From: Streptomyces lomondensis
GTDB taxonomy: Bacteria; Actinomycetota; Actinomycetes; Streptomycetales; Streptomycetaceae
Length of the DNA: 59,988 nucleotides
Assembly (NCBI RefSeq): GCF_014651035.1
Contig: NZ_BMWC01000021.1
Coordinates: 1-59,988, forward strand
Direction: 5' to 3'
Below the pieces are notes generated by a model, which saw nothing but the letters and a program-made list of their open reading frames with translations, searched no databases and was not told the DNA's origin. This document shows positions 39,332 through 48,281 of this stretch, piece after piece; the stretch's first letter is position 1, and every line of letters starts with the position of its first letter. The translations under genes were made by a program, and so were the position numbers.

Positions 39332-39937
39332 TCAGGAGACGAAGGCGGCCACGCGCCGTGTGAACCACACCGGGTCGTCCAGCCACGGGTAGTGACCCGC
39401 GCCCGGTTGCACCACGAACTCGGCCGCCCGGAAGGCGTCGGCGGCCCGGCGGGCGAGAGCCGGGCTCGGCCCACCGTCCACCGCACCGGCCAGGACGAGC
39501 ACGGGGGCCGTGACACCAGCGAGGGCGGCCCGCGTCCCGGCCGGGTCGCAGGCGCCGGCCGCGCCGTAGACATCCGCCGCGTCGTCGTTCGCCTCGTCCT
39601 CTTCCCGGTCGGCGTGAGCCTGCGCGGTGTCGTCCCAACGGCCGTAGAAGGACGGGACGAACACGGGGTCGAAGTCACCGGTGCCCGACAGCCAGGCCTC
39701 GAACGCCGGGAAGCCCTGGGAGAACCAGGGCTCCGGCTCCCGCAGCCGGGCCGCCGCGAGCCGCTGCTCCGCCGTCGCCGGCAGACCCAGCGCCCACGGG
39801 GTGGCCGTGATGAGCGCCGGCCGGGACAGCCGCTCCGGGTACCGGGCCGCGTACAGCATGGCGAGGCTCCCGCCCGCCGAGTGCGCGAGCAGGTCCAGCC
39901 GCTCCAGGCCCAGGTGGAGCCGCAGCGCCTCGACGTC
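39332..39937 (-). pseudogene. 5'-truncated alpha/beta hydrolase remnant abutting an acyl-CoA synthetase gene
   Basis: The frame encodes the second half of an alpha/beta hydrolase: DVEALRLHLGLERLDLLAHSAGGSLAML (nucleophile Ser), a lid region, PVLVLAGAVDGG (catalytic Asp area) and VVQPGAGHYPWLDDP (His). Upstream of DVEALR the frame runs directly into the stop codon of the acyl-CoA synthetase gene. The first 80-90 residues (oxyanion strand and HG motif) are absent. The only good start codon (ATG, 39859) lies after the nucleophile, so any product lacks the active-site Ser. A deletion that removed the 5' end is the simplest explanation. Confidence 0.7.
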
Positions 39938-41453
39938 ATGCGCCGGATGCCGTGAAACGCTTCCTCAGCTCCCGCTTGAGAATCTTCCCGCTGGCGTTCC
40001 GCGGCAGTTCGTCGACGAACACCACCCGCTTCGGCGCCTTGAAGGGGGCGAGCCGCGCGCGGACGTGGTCGATCAGTTCCGCCTCCGTGACCTCCGTGAC
40101 CTCGCCGCGCGGGACGACGACGGCCGTGACGGCCTCGATCCAGCGGTCGTCGGGCAGGCCCACGACCGCCGCCTCGGCGACCCCGGGGTGGGTGTACAGG
40201 GCGTCCTCGACCTGGCGTGAGGCGACCAGGACGCCGCCGGAGTTGATGACGTCCTTCACCCGGTCGACGATCGTGAAGTAGCCCTGGGCGTCGCGTACGG
40301 CGAGGTCGCCCGAGCGGAACCAGCCGTCGCGGAAGGCCTCGGCGGTCTCCTCGGGCTTGTCCCAGTAGCCCTCGCACAGTTGCGGGGAGCGGTAGACGAT
40401 CTCGCCGGGGGTGCCGTCCGGTACGTCCTCGCCGTTCTCGTCGACCACGCGCGCGTCGACGAACAGCACGGGACGGCCGCAGGAGTCCATGCGGCCCTTG
40501 TGCTCCTCGGGGGCGAGGACCGTGGCCAGGGGGCCGATCTCGCTCTGGCCGAAGCAGTTGTAGAAGGCCAGCTCCGGGAGGCGTTCCGTCAGCCGTTCGA
40601 GCACGGGGACCGGCATGACCGACGCGCCGTAGTAGGCCTTGCGCAGGCCGCTCAGGTCGCGGGTCGCGAAGTCGGGGCGCTGGGACAGGTCGATCCAGAC
40701 GGTGGGCGGGGCGAACAGGCTGTCCACACGGCCCGCCTCGATCAGGTCGAAGAGCCGGCCGCCGTCGGGTGCGTCGAGGATCAGGTTGGTCGCGCCGACC
40801 GCGAGGTAGGGCAGCAGGAAGACGTGCATCTGCGCCGAGTGGTAGAGCGGCAGCGCGTGCGCGGGGCGGTCGCCCGCACCCAGGTCGAGGGCGGTGATCG
40901 CGCTCAGGTACTCGTGCACCAGGGCCCGGTGCGTCATCATCGCGCCCTTGGGCAGGGCGGTCGTCCCGGAGGTGTACAGCAGCTGCACGAGGTCCTCGCC
41001 GCGCGGCTCGGGGCCGTCGTGGGCGGGCGCCTGGGCCAGTCGCGCGAGCAGCGAGTCGACGGCGTCGCGCAGGGGCAACGTCCTTACCCCGTCCGGGAGT
41101 TGTCCGGCGAGGTCCGGGTCGGCGAGGACCAGGGAGCTGCCCGACTGGCCGACGATGTAGGCGAGGTCGTCGCCGGTCAGGTGCTGGTTGACCGGTACGT
41201 GGACCAGGCCCGCCCGGGCGCAGGCGAGGAAGGCGATCAGATAGGCGTCGGAGTTGTGGCCGTAGGCGCCGACCCGGTCGCCCGGGGAGAGCCCCTCGGC
41301 GAGGAGGACGCTCGCCGCGCGGGAGACGGCGGTGTCGAGTTCGTCGTACGTCCAGGTGCGCTCGCCGTACTCCAGCGCGACGCGCGCCGGGGTGCGCCGG
41401 GCGCTGCGCCGCAGGACTCCGTCGACCGTGCTGCCGTGTCCGGGCGTCGTCAT
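39936..41453 (-). CDS. Acyl-CoA synthetase (long-chain fatty-acid--CoA ligase type)
   Basis: AMP-forming ligase of 505 residues. Motifs include LVQLLYTSGTTALPKGAMMTHRALVHEYLSA (about 153-183), YNCFGQSEIGPLATVL (about 295) and the hinge segment GDLAVRDAQGYFTIVDRVKDVINSGG (about 396-421). The catalytic Lys is in PRNASGKILKREL near the C-terminus. All catalytic elements are present, so the enzyme should be active. The ATG is the first in frame, with the family-typical start (TVDGVLRRSARRTPARVALEYGERTWTYDEL). A perfect 20-bp palindrome 78-97 bp upstream probably controls it. Its 3' end has been joined to a truncated hydrolase remnant. Confidence 0.92.
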   Translation of the reverse strand: MTTPGHGSTVDGVLRRSARRTPARVALEYGERTWTYDELDTAVSRAASVLLAEGLSPGDRVGAYGHNSDAYLIAFLACARAGLVHVPVNQHLTGDDLAYIVGQSGSSLVLADPDLAGQLPDGVRTLPLRDAVDSLLARLAQAPAHDGPEPRGEDLVQLLYTSGTTALPKGAMMTHRALVHEYLSAITALDLGAGDRPAHALPLYHSAQMHVFLLPYLAVGATNLILDAPDGGRLFDLIEAGRVDSLFAPPTVWIDLSQRPDFATRDLSGLRKAYYGASVMPVPVLERLTERLPELAFYNCFGQSEIGPLATVLAPEEHKGRMDSCGRPVLFVDARVVDENGEDVPDGTPGEIVYRSPQLCEGYWDKPEETAEAFRDGWFRSGDLAVRDAQGYFTIVDRVKDVINSGGVLVASRQVEDALYTHPGVAEAAVVGLPDDRWIEAVTAVVVPRGEVTEVTEAELIDHVRARLAPFKAPKRVVFVDELPRNASGKILKRELRKRFTASGA

Positions 41454-41530
41454 GGGAGTCGATCCTCGGTGGGCGTCCGGGGGAGGTCAAGTAGCCCCGC
41501 TGCTCAACCTCACGGCAGTCACAGGCGTCA

Positions 41531-41550
41531 CATGTCAGGGAACTGACATG
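41531..41550. promoter_or_regulatory. Perfect palindrome between acyl-CoA synthetase and acylase genes
   Basis: CATGTCAG and CTGACATG form perfect 8-bp arms around GGAA (41531-41550). GGAACTGAC, part of the right arm, is repeated immediately after (41550-41558). The site lies 78 bp upstream of the minus-strand synthetase start and 72 bp upstream of the plus-strand acylase start. It looks like an operator for a TetR- or GntR-type regulator. The GTCAG element is shared with the other operators in the window, but the arrangement differs. Confidence 0.6.
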
Positions 41551-41621
41551 GAACTGACTTCCGGGTGGGCCGATCCGCGCGCGCTCGGTCGCCCCTTTGC
41601 CCGACGAAGCCGGGAGGCACG

Positions 41622-44084
41622 ATGCGCACCCGCTGGAGACGACTCGTTCTCGGGGCCACGGCCCTGTTCACGGCCGCGTCCGCGTTACCCGCGGCCGCCG
41701 CCCCGGGCCAGGGACGGGCGGAGCACCATCCGTCCCGCGACGGTCTGTCCGCCGTCATCCGCTACACCGAGTACGGCATTCCGCACATCCTCGCGAAGGA
41801 CTACGCCGACCTGGGATTCGGCACGGGCTGGGCCCAGGCCGCCGACGAGGTCTGCACGCTCGCCGACGGGTTCGTGACCCTGCGCGGCGAGCGGTCCCGG
41901 TACTTCGGCGCCGACGCGGCCGCCGGCGGCGAACTCTCGGCGGCCGGCACGAACCTGGCCAGCGACCTGTACTTCCGGGGGGTGCGCCAGGCCCGCACGG
42001 TGGAGAAGCTGCTCGCCGAGCCCGCTCCCGTGGGCCCGAGCCGCGAGGTCCGGGAGATGATGCGGGGCTGGGCGGCCGGCTACAACGCCTGGCTGAAGCA
42101 GCGGAAGATCACGGATCCCGGCTGCGCGGGCGCCTCCTGGGTCCGGCCGGTCACCGAGTTCGACGTGGCCGCCCGCGGCCTGGCCGTCGCCGCGATCTCC
42201 GGTGAGGGGCGCTTCGTGAACACGATCACGGCCGCGCAGCCGCCGGCCGGGCCGGCCGAGGCCGCCGGCACCCCGTCCGCCCCGTCGGCCGTGTCCGCCC
42301 CGTCGGCCCGGTCCGCCCGCACGCCGGACGCGAAGGCCGTGGTGGAGGCGGCCGACGAGCTGTGGGGCGACCCCGGCATGGGCTCCAACGCGGTCGCCTT
42401 CCACGGCGACACGACGGCGAACGGCCGCGGCCTGCTGCTCGGCAACCCGCACTACCCGTGGCAGGGCGGGCGCCGGTTCTGGCAGTCGCAGCAGACGATC
42501 CCCGGCGAGCTGAACGTCTCCGGTGCCTCGCTGCTCGGCACTCCGGCGATCTCGATCGGGTTCAACGCACATGTGGCGTGGAGCCATACCGTCTCGACCG
42601 GCATACCGGCCAACTTCCACCGGCTGACGCTGGATCCGGCCGATCCCACGACGTACCTGGTGGACGGCCGGCCGGAGCGCATGACGAAGCGGACCGTGAC
42701 GGTCGCCGTGAAGGACGGCGCGCCGGTGACCCGCTCCCAGTGGTGGACCCGCTACGGACCGGTCGTCACCTCGCTCAGCAACCAGGTGCCGCTGCCCTGG
42801 ACCAGCACGACGGCGTACGCCCTGCACGACCCGAACGCCGCGAACCTCCGCTTCGCCGACACCTCGCTCGGCTTCGGCAAGGCGCGCGGCACGGGCGACG
42901 TCCTCGCCTCCCTCGCACGGCACCAGGGCCTCCCCTGGGTGAACACGATCGCCGCCGACCGCGCGGGGCACTCCCTCTTCACGCAGTCCCAGGTACTCCC
43001 CCGCATCACCGACGAGTTGGCGGAGCGCTGCTCGACGGAGCTGGGCAGGACCACGTACCCGGCGTCCGGGATCGCGATCCTCGACGGCTCGCGCGGCGAC
43101 TGCGCCCTCGGCAGCGACCCCGACGCCGTCCAGCCGGGGATCTTCGGGCCGGCGAGGATGCCGACGCTCCAGGACGCCCCGTACGTGGAGAACTCGAACG
43201 GCACCGCGTGGATGACCAACGCCGACCGGCCGATCACCGGCTACGAGCGGGTCTTCGGCACGGTGGGCACGCAGCTCGGCCTGCGCACCCGCGGCGGCAT
43301 CGAGGACGTGGCGGCGATGGCGGACAAGGGCGGTCTGACCGTAGGGGACCTGCAGCGGCAGCAGTTCGCCAACCGGGTGCCCGCGGCCGATCTCACGGCC
43401 GACGACGTGGCGCGGGCGTGTGCCGCGCTGCCCGGTGGCACGGCTACCGGCACCGACGGCAGGGCAGTCGACGTGTCGGAGGCCTGCGGGGTGCTGAAGG
43501 TGTGGGACCGCACCATGGACACCGGCAGCCGGGGCGCGCTGCTCTTCGACCGGTTCTGGCGGAAACTGGAACAGGCGGTGCCCGCGGACCGGTTGTGGAA
43601 GGTGCCGTTCTCGGCGGCCGACCCGGTCCGTACCCCGCACACGCTCGACACCGACGCACCCGGCTTCGCCACGGCCCTCGCGGACGCGGTGGCGGAACTG
43701 CGGGCCGCCGGTATCGCGCTCGACGCGCCGCTCGGCGCCCACCAGTTCGTCGTCCGCGGCGGCGAGCGCATCCCGGTATCGGGCGGCTCGGGCCGGCTCG
43801 GCGTGTGGAACGTGCTGGAGCCGACGTGGAACGCGGCGGGCGGCGGCTACACCGAGGTGCCGTTCGGCTCCAGCCACCTCCAGGCGGTGGGCTGGGACGA
43901 CAGTCGGTGCCCGGTGGCCCGTACGCTCCTGGCGTACTCGCAGTCCTCGAACCCCGGCTCGCCCCACTACAGCGACCAGACCCGGCTGTACTCCGGCGAG
44001 AAGTGGGTGACGTCCCGGTTCTGCGAGCAGGACATCCAGTCCTCGCCGCGGCTCAGGGTGGTGCGGGTGAGCCAACACCGCTGA
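41622..44084 (+). CDS. Secreted penicillin/AHL acylase-family Ntn hydrolase
   Basis: Exported N-terminal-nucleophile amidohydrolase of 820 residues, likely cleaving the acyl amide of N-acyl-homoserine lactones, lipopeptides or penicillins. The signal peptide is RWRRLVLGATALFTAASALPAAA. The alpha-subunit region starts AVIRYTEYGIPHILAKDYADLGFGTGWAQAADEV. The autoproteolysis site and nucleophile lie at DPGMGSNAVAF (Ser about 255), followed by GRGLLLGNPHYPW. A C-terminal VEPTWNAAGGGYTEVPFGSSHLQ block is typical of the family. The spacer peptide between subunits is Ala/Pro-rich (about 207-230). GGGAGG precedes the ATG. It resembles the Streptomyces AhlM and aculeacin acylases; substrate not assigned. 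Confidence 0.92.
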   Translation: MRTRWRRLVLGATALFTAASALPAAAAPGQGRAEHHPSRDGLSAVIRYTEYGIPHILAKDYADLGFGTGWAQAADEVCTLADGFVTLRGERSRYFGADAAAGGELSAAGTNLASDLYFRGVRQARTVEKLLAEPAPVGPSREVREMMRGWAAGYNAWLKQRKITDPGCAGASWVRPVTEFDVAARGLAVAAISGEGRFVNTITAAQPPAGPAEAAGTPSAPSAVSAPSARSARTPDAKAVVEAADELWGDPGMGSNAVAFHGDTTANGRGLLLGNPHYPWQGGRRFWQSQQTIPGELNVSGASLLGTPAISIGFNAHVAWSHTVSTGIPANFHRLTLDPADPTTYLVDGRPERMTKRTVTVAVKDGAPVTRSQWWTRYGPVVTSLSNQVPLPWTSTTAYALHDPNAANLRFADTSLGFGKARGTGDVLASLARHQGLPWVNTIAADRAGHSLFTQSQVLPRITDELAERCSTELGRTTYPASGIAILDGSRGDCALGSDPDAVQPGIFGPARMPTLQDAPYVENSNGTAWMTNADRPITGYERVFGTVGTQLGLRTRGGIEDVAAMADKGGLTVGDLQRQQFANRVPAADLTADDVARACAALPGGTATGTDGRAVDVSEACGVLKVWDRTMDTGSRGALLFDRFWRKLEQAVPADRLWKVPFSAADPVRTPHTLDTDAPGFATALADAVAELRAAGIALDAPLGAHQFVVRGGERIPVSGGSGRLGVWNVLEPTWNAAGGGYTEVPFGSSHLQAVGWDDSRCPVARTLLAYSQSSNPGSPHYSDQTRLYSGEKWVTSRFCEQDIQSSPRLRVVRVSQHR

Positions 44085-44092
44085 CCGCACCG

Positions 44093-44126
44093 GCGGGGTG
44101 CCGTCCCTGTGCCGACGGCACCCCGC
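44093..44126. terminator. Bidirectional terminator between acylase and DUF418 genes
   Basis: A perfect 13-bp stem (44093-44105 with 44114-44126, GCGGGGTGCCGTC) with an 8-base loop lies between the convergent stop codons. It has no clear T-run, as is common in Streptomyces. Confidence 0.8.
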
Positions 44127-45383
44127 TCATCGACGAGCCCGGTACATCAGCCGCCGCAGCACCGCCTCGGCCGGGCCCCGGCGGCCGGCCCGTTCCAGTG
44201 CGTACGCTCCGGCCACCGTGACCAGCCAGACCCCGAGCGCGAAGAGCACCATGGTGGCGCTGCCCAGCTGCTCGCCGAGGCCCAGCCCCCAAGCGGCCAG
44301 CACCGGGGCGAAGAGCAGCGAGTGGGCGAGGTAGCAGGACAGCGACCGCTTGCCGACCGCGGACACCGCCGCCACCGCCGTGGCACCGCGCCGGGGTGTG
44401 CGGGTGGTCCACCAGTGCGCGAAGAGGGCGACGGCGGCGACATAGCCGAGCCCGGCGGCGTTGCCGGTGACGTCCCGGAGCACCCCGAGCGCCCCGGCCT
44501 CGCTCTGTACGTCGTCCGGTACGTCCAGGGCGCCCACGTGGGCGAGTGCCATGGGCAGCCCGCCGAGCCAGCCGGTCGCGATGCCGATGACGGCCGTACG
44601 GCGCAGCAGTGTGCGATGGCGGCCGGGTTCCTCAAGGACGCGGCGCCGCGCGGCCCAGAAGCCGAGCAGGAAGAGCACGTATCCGCCGCCGACCAGGGTC
44701 AGCGGAGCGGCCACGAAGGTGACGAACAGGCCCGTCTCCAGCCGGATGCCCGCCGCGGTGAGCCAGTTCTCCTCGTCTGGCGCGAACGACTTGAAACCCG
44801 GTTCCGACCAGGCGTCACCGAACGTGCCCAGCTCGCCCCGCAGCAGGGCGGCCACGACGGGCCCGGCGGAGACGAGCACGAGGAGGGCGACGCCGATCCG
44901 GATCCACCACTTCAGTGCGCGTTCGCCGCGCCGCAGGAAGGCCAGGCCCAGGACGAGGCTCAGCACTCCGTAGAAACCGATGATGTCGCCCGCCATCAGC
45001 AAGGTGGCGTGCGCCAGGCCGATGACGATCAGCCACAGACTGCGCCTGCGCAGGATCCGCGCGGCGTCGCGGCCGTCGGTGCCGGCGGTGGTCTGCCGGA
45101 GGTAGAGCTGCATCATGCCGTAGCCGAAGAGGAAGGCGAAGAGCGGATAGATCCGCAGGTCCAGCACCATGATCATGGTGAACTGCACGGCGTGGTCGAG
45201 CCAGGAGCCGTCCACGGGCTGCCATCCGGAGGGCCCGCGCGGGGCCGCCCACAGGTGGAAGGCGGTGTTGGACAGCACGATGCCCAGCAGCATGATCCCG
45301 CGGGCGAGATCGGGGGCGAGGGCCCGCTCGCCCGGCCGTACGGCCCCCCGCTTGAGCGGTCCCTCGGTGGTCGCGATGGTCAT
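44127..45383 (-). CDS. DUF418-domain integral membrane protein
   Basis: Polytopic membrane protein of 418 residues with about ten helices. The N-terminus ERALAPDLARGIMLLGIVLSNTAFHLW and the loop QFTMIMVLDLRIYPLFAFLFGYGMMQLYLR are characteristic of the DUF418/YeiB group, and the C-terminal DUF418 domain runs from about residue 255 (FLLGFWAARRRVLEEPGRHRTLLRR) with GKRSLSCYLAHSLLFAPVLA. Members are related to acyltransferase-3-like membrane proteins, and their role is not established. The gene is monocistronic, convergent with the acylase gene across a strong terminator, and transcribed towards it from the roughly 110-bp gap before the next operon's 3' end. Confidence 0.9.
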   Translation of the reverse strand: MTIATTEGPLKRGAVRPGERALAPDLARGIMLLGIVLSNTAFHLWAAPRGPSGWQPVDGSWLDHAVQFTMIMVLDLRIYPLFAFLFGYGMMQLYLRQTTAGTDGRDAARILRRRSLWLIVIGLAHATLLMAGDIIGFYGVLSLVLGLAFLRRGERALKWWIRIGVALLVLVSAGPVVAALLRGELGTFGDAWSEPGFKSFAPDEENWLTAAGIRLETGLFVTFVAAPLTLVGGGYVLFLLGFWAARRRVLEEPGRHRTLLRRTAVIGIATGWLGGLPMALAHVGALDVPDDVQSEAGALGVLRDVTGNAAGLGYVAAVALFAHWWTTRTPRRGATAVAAVSAVGKRSLSCYLAHSLLFAPVLAAWGLGLGEQLGSATMVLFALGVWLVTVAGAYALERAGRRGPAEAVLRRLMYRARR

Positions 45384-45495
45384 GACGCCACGCTAGGAAG
45401 GCGGGGCCCGGCCGGACATCGGCCGGAGGGCGAGAAGGGGCCGACCAAAGTCTGACGTCCGCCCTGCTCCGAGCGACCAAAGCCGCCGCGTCCCC

Positions 45496-47049
45496 TCACA
45501 CCGGTCGGGTGCGGCCCTCCCAGTACGGCTCCCGCAGCCGCCGCTTGTACAGCTTGCCGTTGGGGTCGCGGGGCATCTCGGTGATGAAGTCGACGCTCCT
45601 GGGCCGCTTGTACCCGGCGAGCAGGTGCGCGCAGTGGTCGAGGAGGTCGGCCGCGAGGGCGGGTCCGGGCCGGTGTCCGGGGGCCGGTTCGACGACCGCC
45701 TTGACCTCCTCGCCCCAGTCGTCGTGCGGGATGCCGAAGACGGCGGCGTCCGCGACGGCGGGGTGGGCGAGCAGGGCCGACTCGATCTCGGCCGGGTAGA
45801 TGTTGACGCCGCCGGAGATGATCAGGTCGATCTTGCGGTCGCGCAGGAAGAGGTAGCCGTCCTCGTCGAGGTGGCCGAGGTCGCCGACGGTGAAGAAGTC
45901 GCCGATGCGGTTCTTGCGGGTCTTGGCCTCGTCCTTGTGGTACGAGAAGCCGCCGGTGTTCATCTTCATGTAGACGGTGCCGAGTTGACCGGGCGGCAGC
46001 CGGTTGCCGTCGTCGTCGAAGATCGCTAGCTCGCTGATGGGCCAGGCCTTGCCGACCGTGCCGGGCTTCTTCAGCCAGTCCTCGGCGGTGGCGAAGGCGC
46101 CGCCGCCCTCGCTGGCCGCGTAGTACTCCTCCACACAGGGCCCCCACCAGTCGAGCATGGCCCGCTTCACATGGTCGGGGCAGGGCGCGGCGCCGTGGAT
46201 GGCGTGCCGCATGGAGGAGACGTCGTAGCGGTCCTTCACCTCGTCGGGCAGGGCCAGCAGCCGGTGGAACTGGGTGGGGACCATATGGGTGTGGGTGCAG
46301 CGGTGGCGGTCGATGAGGCGGAGCATCTCCTCGGGTGTCCACTTGTCCATCACGACCAGCCGGTGGCCGATGTGCAGGGACGCGCCGGCGAACTGGAGGA
46401 CGGCCGTGTGGTACAGCGGCGAGCACACCAGGTGGACGTTGTCGTCGAACGGCCGGATGCCGAAGATGCCGAGGAAGCCGCCGAGGTACGCCTCCTCCGG
46501 CGGTTTGCCGGGCAGCGGGCGGCGGATGCCCCGGGGGCGGCCGGTGGTGCCGGAGGTGTAGTTCATGACCCAGCCGAGCGTGCGGTCCGCGGGGGGCGAC
46601 TCGGGCTGTCCGTCGAGGAGTTCGGCGTACGGCCGGAAGCCGTCGACCGTGCCGACGGCGTACCGGTGGGTGCCCGGCAGGCCCGCTTCGCCGGCGGCGT
46701 GGCGGGCCGCGTCACCGTACCGCTCGTGGGCGAGGAGGACCTTGGCGCCGGAGTCGGAGACGATCCAGGCGATCTCCGGACCGACCAGGTGGTGGTTGAC
46801 GGGCACGAGGTAGAACCCGGCCTGGCTGGCGGCGAGGTAGGCGGCGAGGAACTCGACGCCGTTGGGCAGGACGACCGCGAAGGTGTCGCCGCGTTCCAGC
46901 CCGGCCGCGCGCAGGCCGTGCACGAGCCGGTTGGCGGCGGCGTGCAGGCGTCCGGCGGTCCACTCCTCGCCGTCGGGGGCGACCAGGACCGTGCGGTCGG
47001 GGTCGGCGGTGGCCTGGGCCCAGAAGCCTGCGGGAACGCTGGTGTTCAC
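45496..47049 (-). CDS. Acyl-CoA synthetase (AMP-forming)
   Basis: ANL-family ligase of 517 residues. It carries WVMNYTSGTTGRPRGIRRPLPGKPPEEAYLGG (about 163-194), EEYYAASEGGGAFAT (about 318) and VGDLGHLDEDGYLFLRDRKIDLIISGGVNIYPAEIESALL (about 390-429). The catalytic Lys is in PRDPNGKLYKRRL near the end. The phosphate loop ends PRG rather than PKG. The GTG start overlaps the stop of the upstream nitronate-monooxygenase-like gene by four bases (GTGA), so the two are translationally coupled. They are controlled by the operator at 48192-48220, which links them to the crotonase-DUF35-Ltp operon. Confidence 0.92.
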   Translation of the reverse strand: MNTSVPAGFWAQATADPDRTVLVAPDGEEWTAGRLHAAANRLVHGLRAAGLERGDTFAVVLPNGVEFLAAYLAASQAGFYLVPVNHHLVGPEIAWIVSDSGAKVLLAHERYGDAARHAAGEAGLPGTHRYAVGTVDGFRPYAELLDGQPESPPADRTLGWVMNYTSGTTGRPRGIRRPLPGKPPEEAYLGGFLGIFGIRPFDDNVHLVCSPLYHTAVLQFAGASLHIGHRLVVMDKWTPEEMLRLIDRHRCTHTHMVPTQFHRLLALPDEVKDRYDVSSMRHAIHGAAPCPDHVKRAMLDWWGPCVEEYYAASEGGGAFATAEDWLKKPGTVGKAWPISELAIFDDDGNRLPPGQLGTVYMKMNTGGFSYHKDEAKTRKNRIGDFFTVGDLGHLDEDGYLFLRDRKIDLIISGGVNIYPAEIESALLAHPAVADAAVFGIPHDDWGEEVKAVVEPAPGHRPGPALAADLLDHCAHLLAGYKRPRSVDFITEMPRDPNGKLYKRRLREPYWEGRTRPV

Positions 47050-48155
47050 TGGCCGCTCCTTCCGGCGATGCGGTTGATGCGGTCCACGGCCTGTTCGAAG
47101 CCGCGGGTGAGGTCGTCGAAGACGGCCTGGACGCTGCGTTCGGTGTTCATCCGGCCGACGATCTGCCCGACCGGGGTGCCGAGCAGGGGTTCCACCTCGT
47201 GCTTCTGGATGCGCGAGACGGCCTCGGCGACCAGCAGGCCCTGCAGCGGCATGGGCAGCGGACCGGGTCCGGCCGGGTCGTCCCAGGCGTCGGTCCACTC
47301 GGTGCGCAGCTGGCGTGCGGGCTTGCCGGTCAGGGCGCGGGAGCGGACGGTGTCGCCGGAGCCGGCCGCGAGCAGCTTGCGTGTGAGGGCGGGCGAGTGG
47401 AGGTCCGCTTCTGTGGTGGTCAGCCATATGGAGCCCAGCCACACACCTTGGGCGCCCAGGGCGAGTGCAGCGGCTACCTGTTGTCCGCTGCCGATGCCGC
47501 CGGCGGCCAGGACGGGCAGCGGGGCGACGGCGTCGACGACCTCGGGGGTGAGCACCATGGAGGCGATCTCGCCGGTGTGGCCGCCCGCTTCGTAGCCCTG
47601 CGCCACGACGATGTCGATCCCGGCGTCCTGGTGCTTGCGGGCGTGCCGGGCGCTGCCGGCGAGGGCCGCCACGAGGACGTCCTGAGCGTGGGCCCGGGCG
47701 ATGACGTCGGCGGGCGGGGAGCCGAGGGCGTTGGCGAGGAGCCTGATCGGGTAGTCGAAGGCGACGTCGAGCTGGCTGCGGGCGACCTGCTCCATCCAGC
47801 CGGTGATGCGCCAGCCGGACGCCTCACCCTCGGCGAGCTCCGGCACGCCGTGCTTGGCGAGGGTGTCCCGGACGAACTGCCGGTGCCCCTCGGGGATCAT
47901 CGCCTCGACGTCGGCCTCCGTGACGCCCTCGACCTTCTTCGCGGGCATGACGACGTCCAGGCCGTACGGCCTGCCCTCGGCATGCGCCTCGATCCAGTCC
48001 AGGTCGCGTTTGAGGTCGTCGGGGGCGGTGTAGCGGACCGCGCCGAGCACGCCGAAGCCGCCGGCCCGGCTGATGGCCGCGGCGACGGCGGGGAACGGCG
48101 TGAAGCCGAAGACGGCGTGCTCGACTCCCAGGTGTTGGCTCAGCTCCGTCTGCAT
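47046..48155 (-). CDS. Nitronate monooxygenase / NPD-family FMN oxidoreductase
   Basis: TIM-barrel flavoenzyme of 369 residues of the 2-nitropropane dioxygenase family. It has GVEHAVFGFTPFPAVAAAISRAGGFGVLGAVRY at the N-terminus, a central IVVAQGYEAGGHTGEIASMVLTPEVVDAV and the FMN-phosphate-binding LPVLAAGGIGSGQQVAAALALGAQGVWLGSIWL. The conserved GYEAGGHTG motif contains the active-site His. Enzymes of this family also include enoyl-ACP reductases and other acyl-CoA-related oxidoreductases. Its coupling to an acyl-CoA synthetase suggests a lipid or propionate-3-nitronate role rather than general nitroalkane detoxification. It is the first gene of the operon below the shared operator. Confidence 0.9.
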   Translation of the reverse strand: MQTELSQHLGVEHAVFGFTPFPAVAAAISRAGGFGVLGAVRYTAPDDLKRDLDWIEAHAEGRPYGLDVVMPAKKVEGVTEADVEAMIPEGHRQFVRDTLAKHGVPELAEGEASGWRITGWMEQVARSQLDVAFDYPIRLLANALGSPPADVIARAHAQDVLVAALAGSARHARKHQDAGIDIVVAQGYEAGGHTGEIASMVLTPEVVDAVAPLPVLAAGGIGSGQQVAAALALGAQGVWLGSIWLTTTEADLHSPALTRKLLAAGSGDTVRSRALTGKPARQLRTEWTDAWDDPAGPGPLPMPLQGLLVAEAVSRIQKHEVEPLLGTPVGQIVGRMNTERSVQAVFDDLTRGFEQAVDRINRIAGRSGQ

Positions 48156-48191
48156 GGGCGCAGGATGCCGGACTCCTCCGGAGGACGGAAG

Positions 48192-48220
48192 GGGTTTTCT
48201 GATACACCGTCAGATTTATG
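48192..48220. promoter_or_regulatory. Second copy of the shared palindromic operator
   Basis: The core TCTGATACACCGTCAGA (48198-48214) has one arm mismatch and a 5-base spacer. With the flanks GGGTTT and TTTAT it repeats the sequence at 34438-34466, in the same orientation relative to the minus-strand operon. It lies about 51 bp upstream of the nitronate-monooxygenase-like start and about 76 bp upstream of the divergent serine hydrolase start. Confidence 0.75.
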
Positions 48221-48281
48221 GGCGGTGCCCGGGGGACATACTGTCCGGGACGTCCGGGGCGGTTCGGCGGGAGGATGCGCG

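Noticed and set aside
38809..41490. Long minus-strand frame covering the synthetase and hydrolase remnants
   Set aside because: It is a frame-shifted shadow of the acyl-CoA synthetase, Arg/Pro-rich and without motifs.
30395..48155. Steroid-catabolism gene cluster
   Set aside because: DUF35, Ltp, crotonase and acyl-CoA synthetase genes resemble parts of such pathways, but no ring-degrading enzymes (KstD, Hsa or Ksh types) are present, so only a general acyl-CoA role is claimed.
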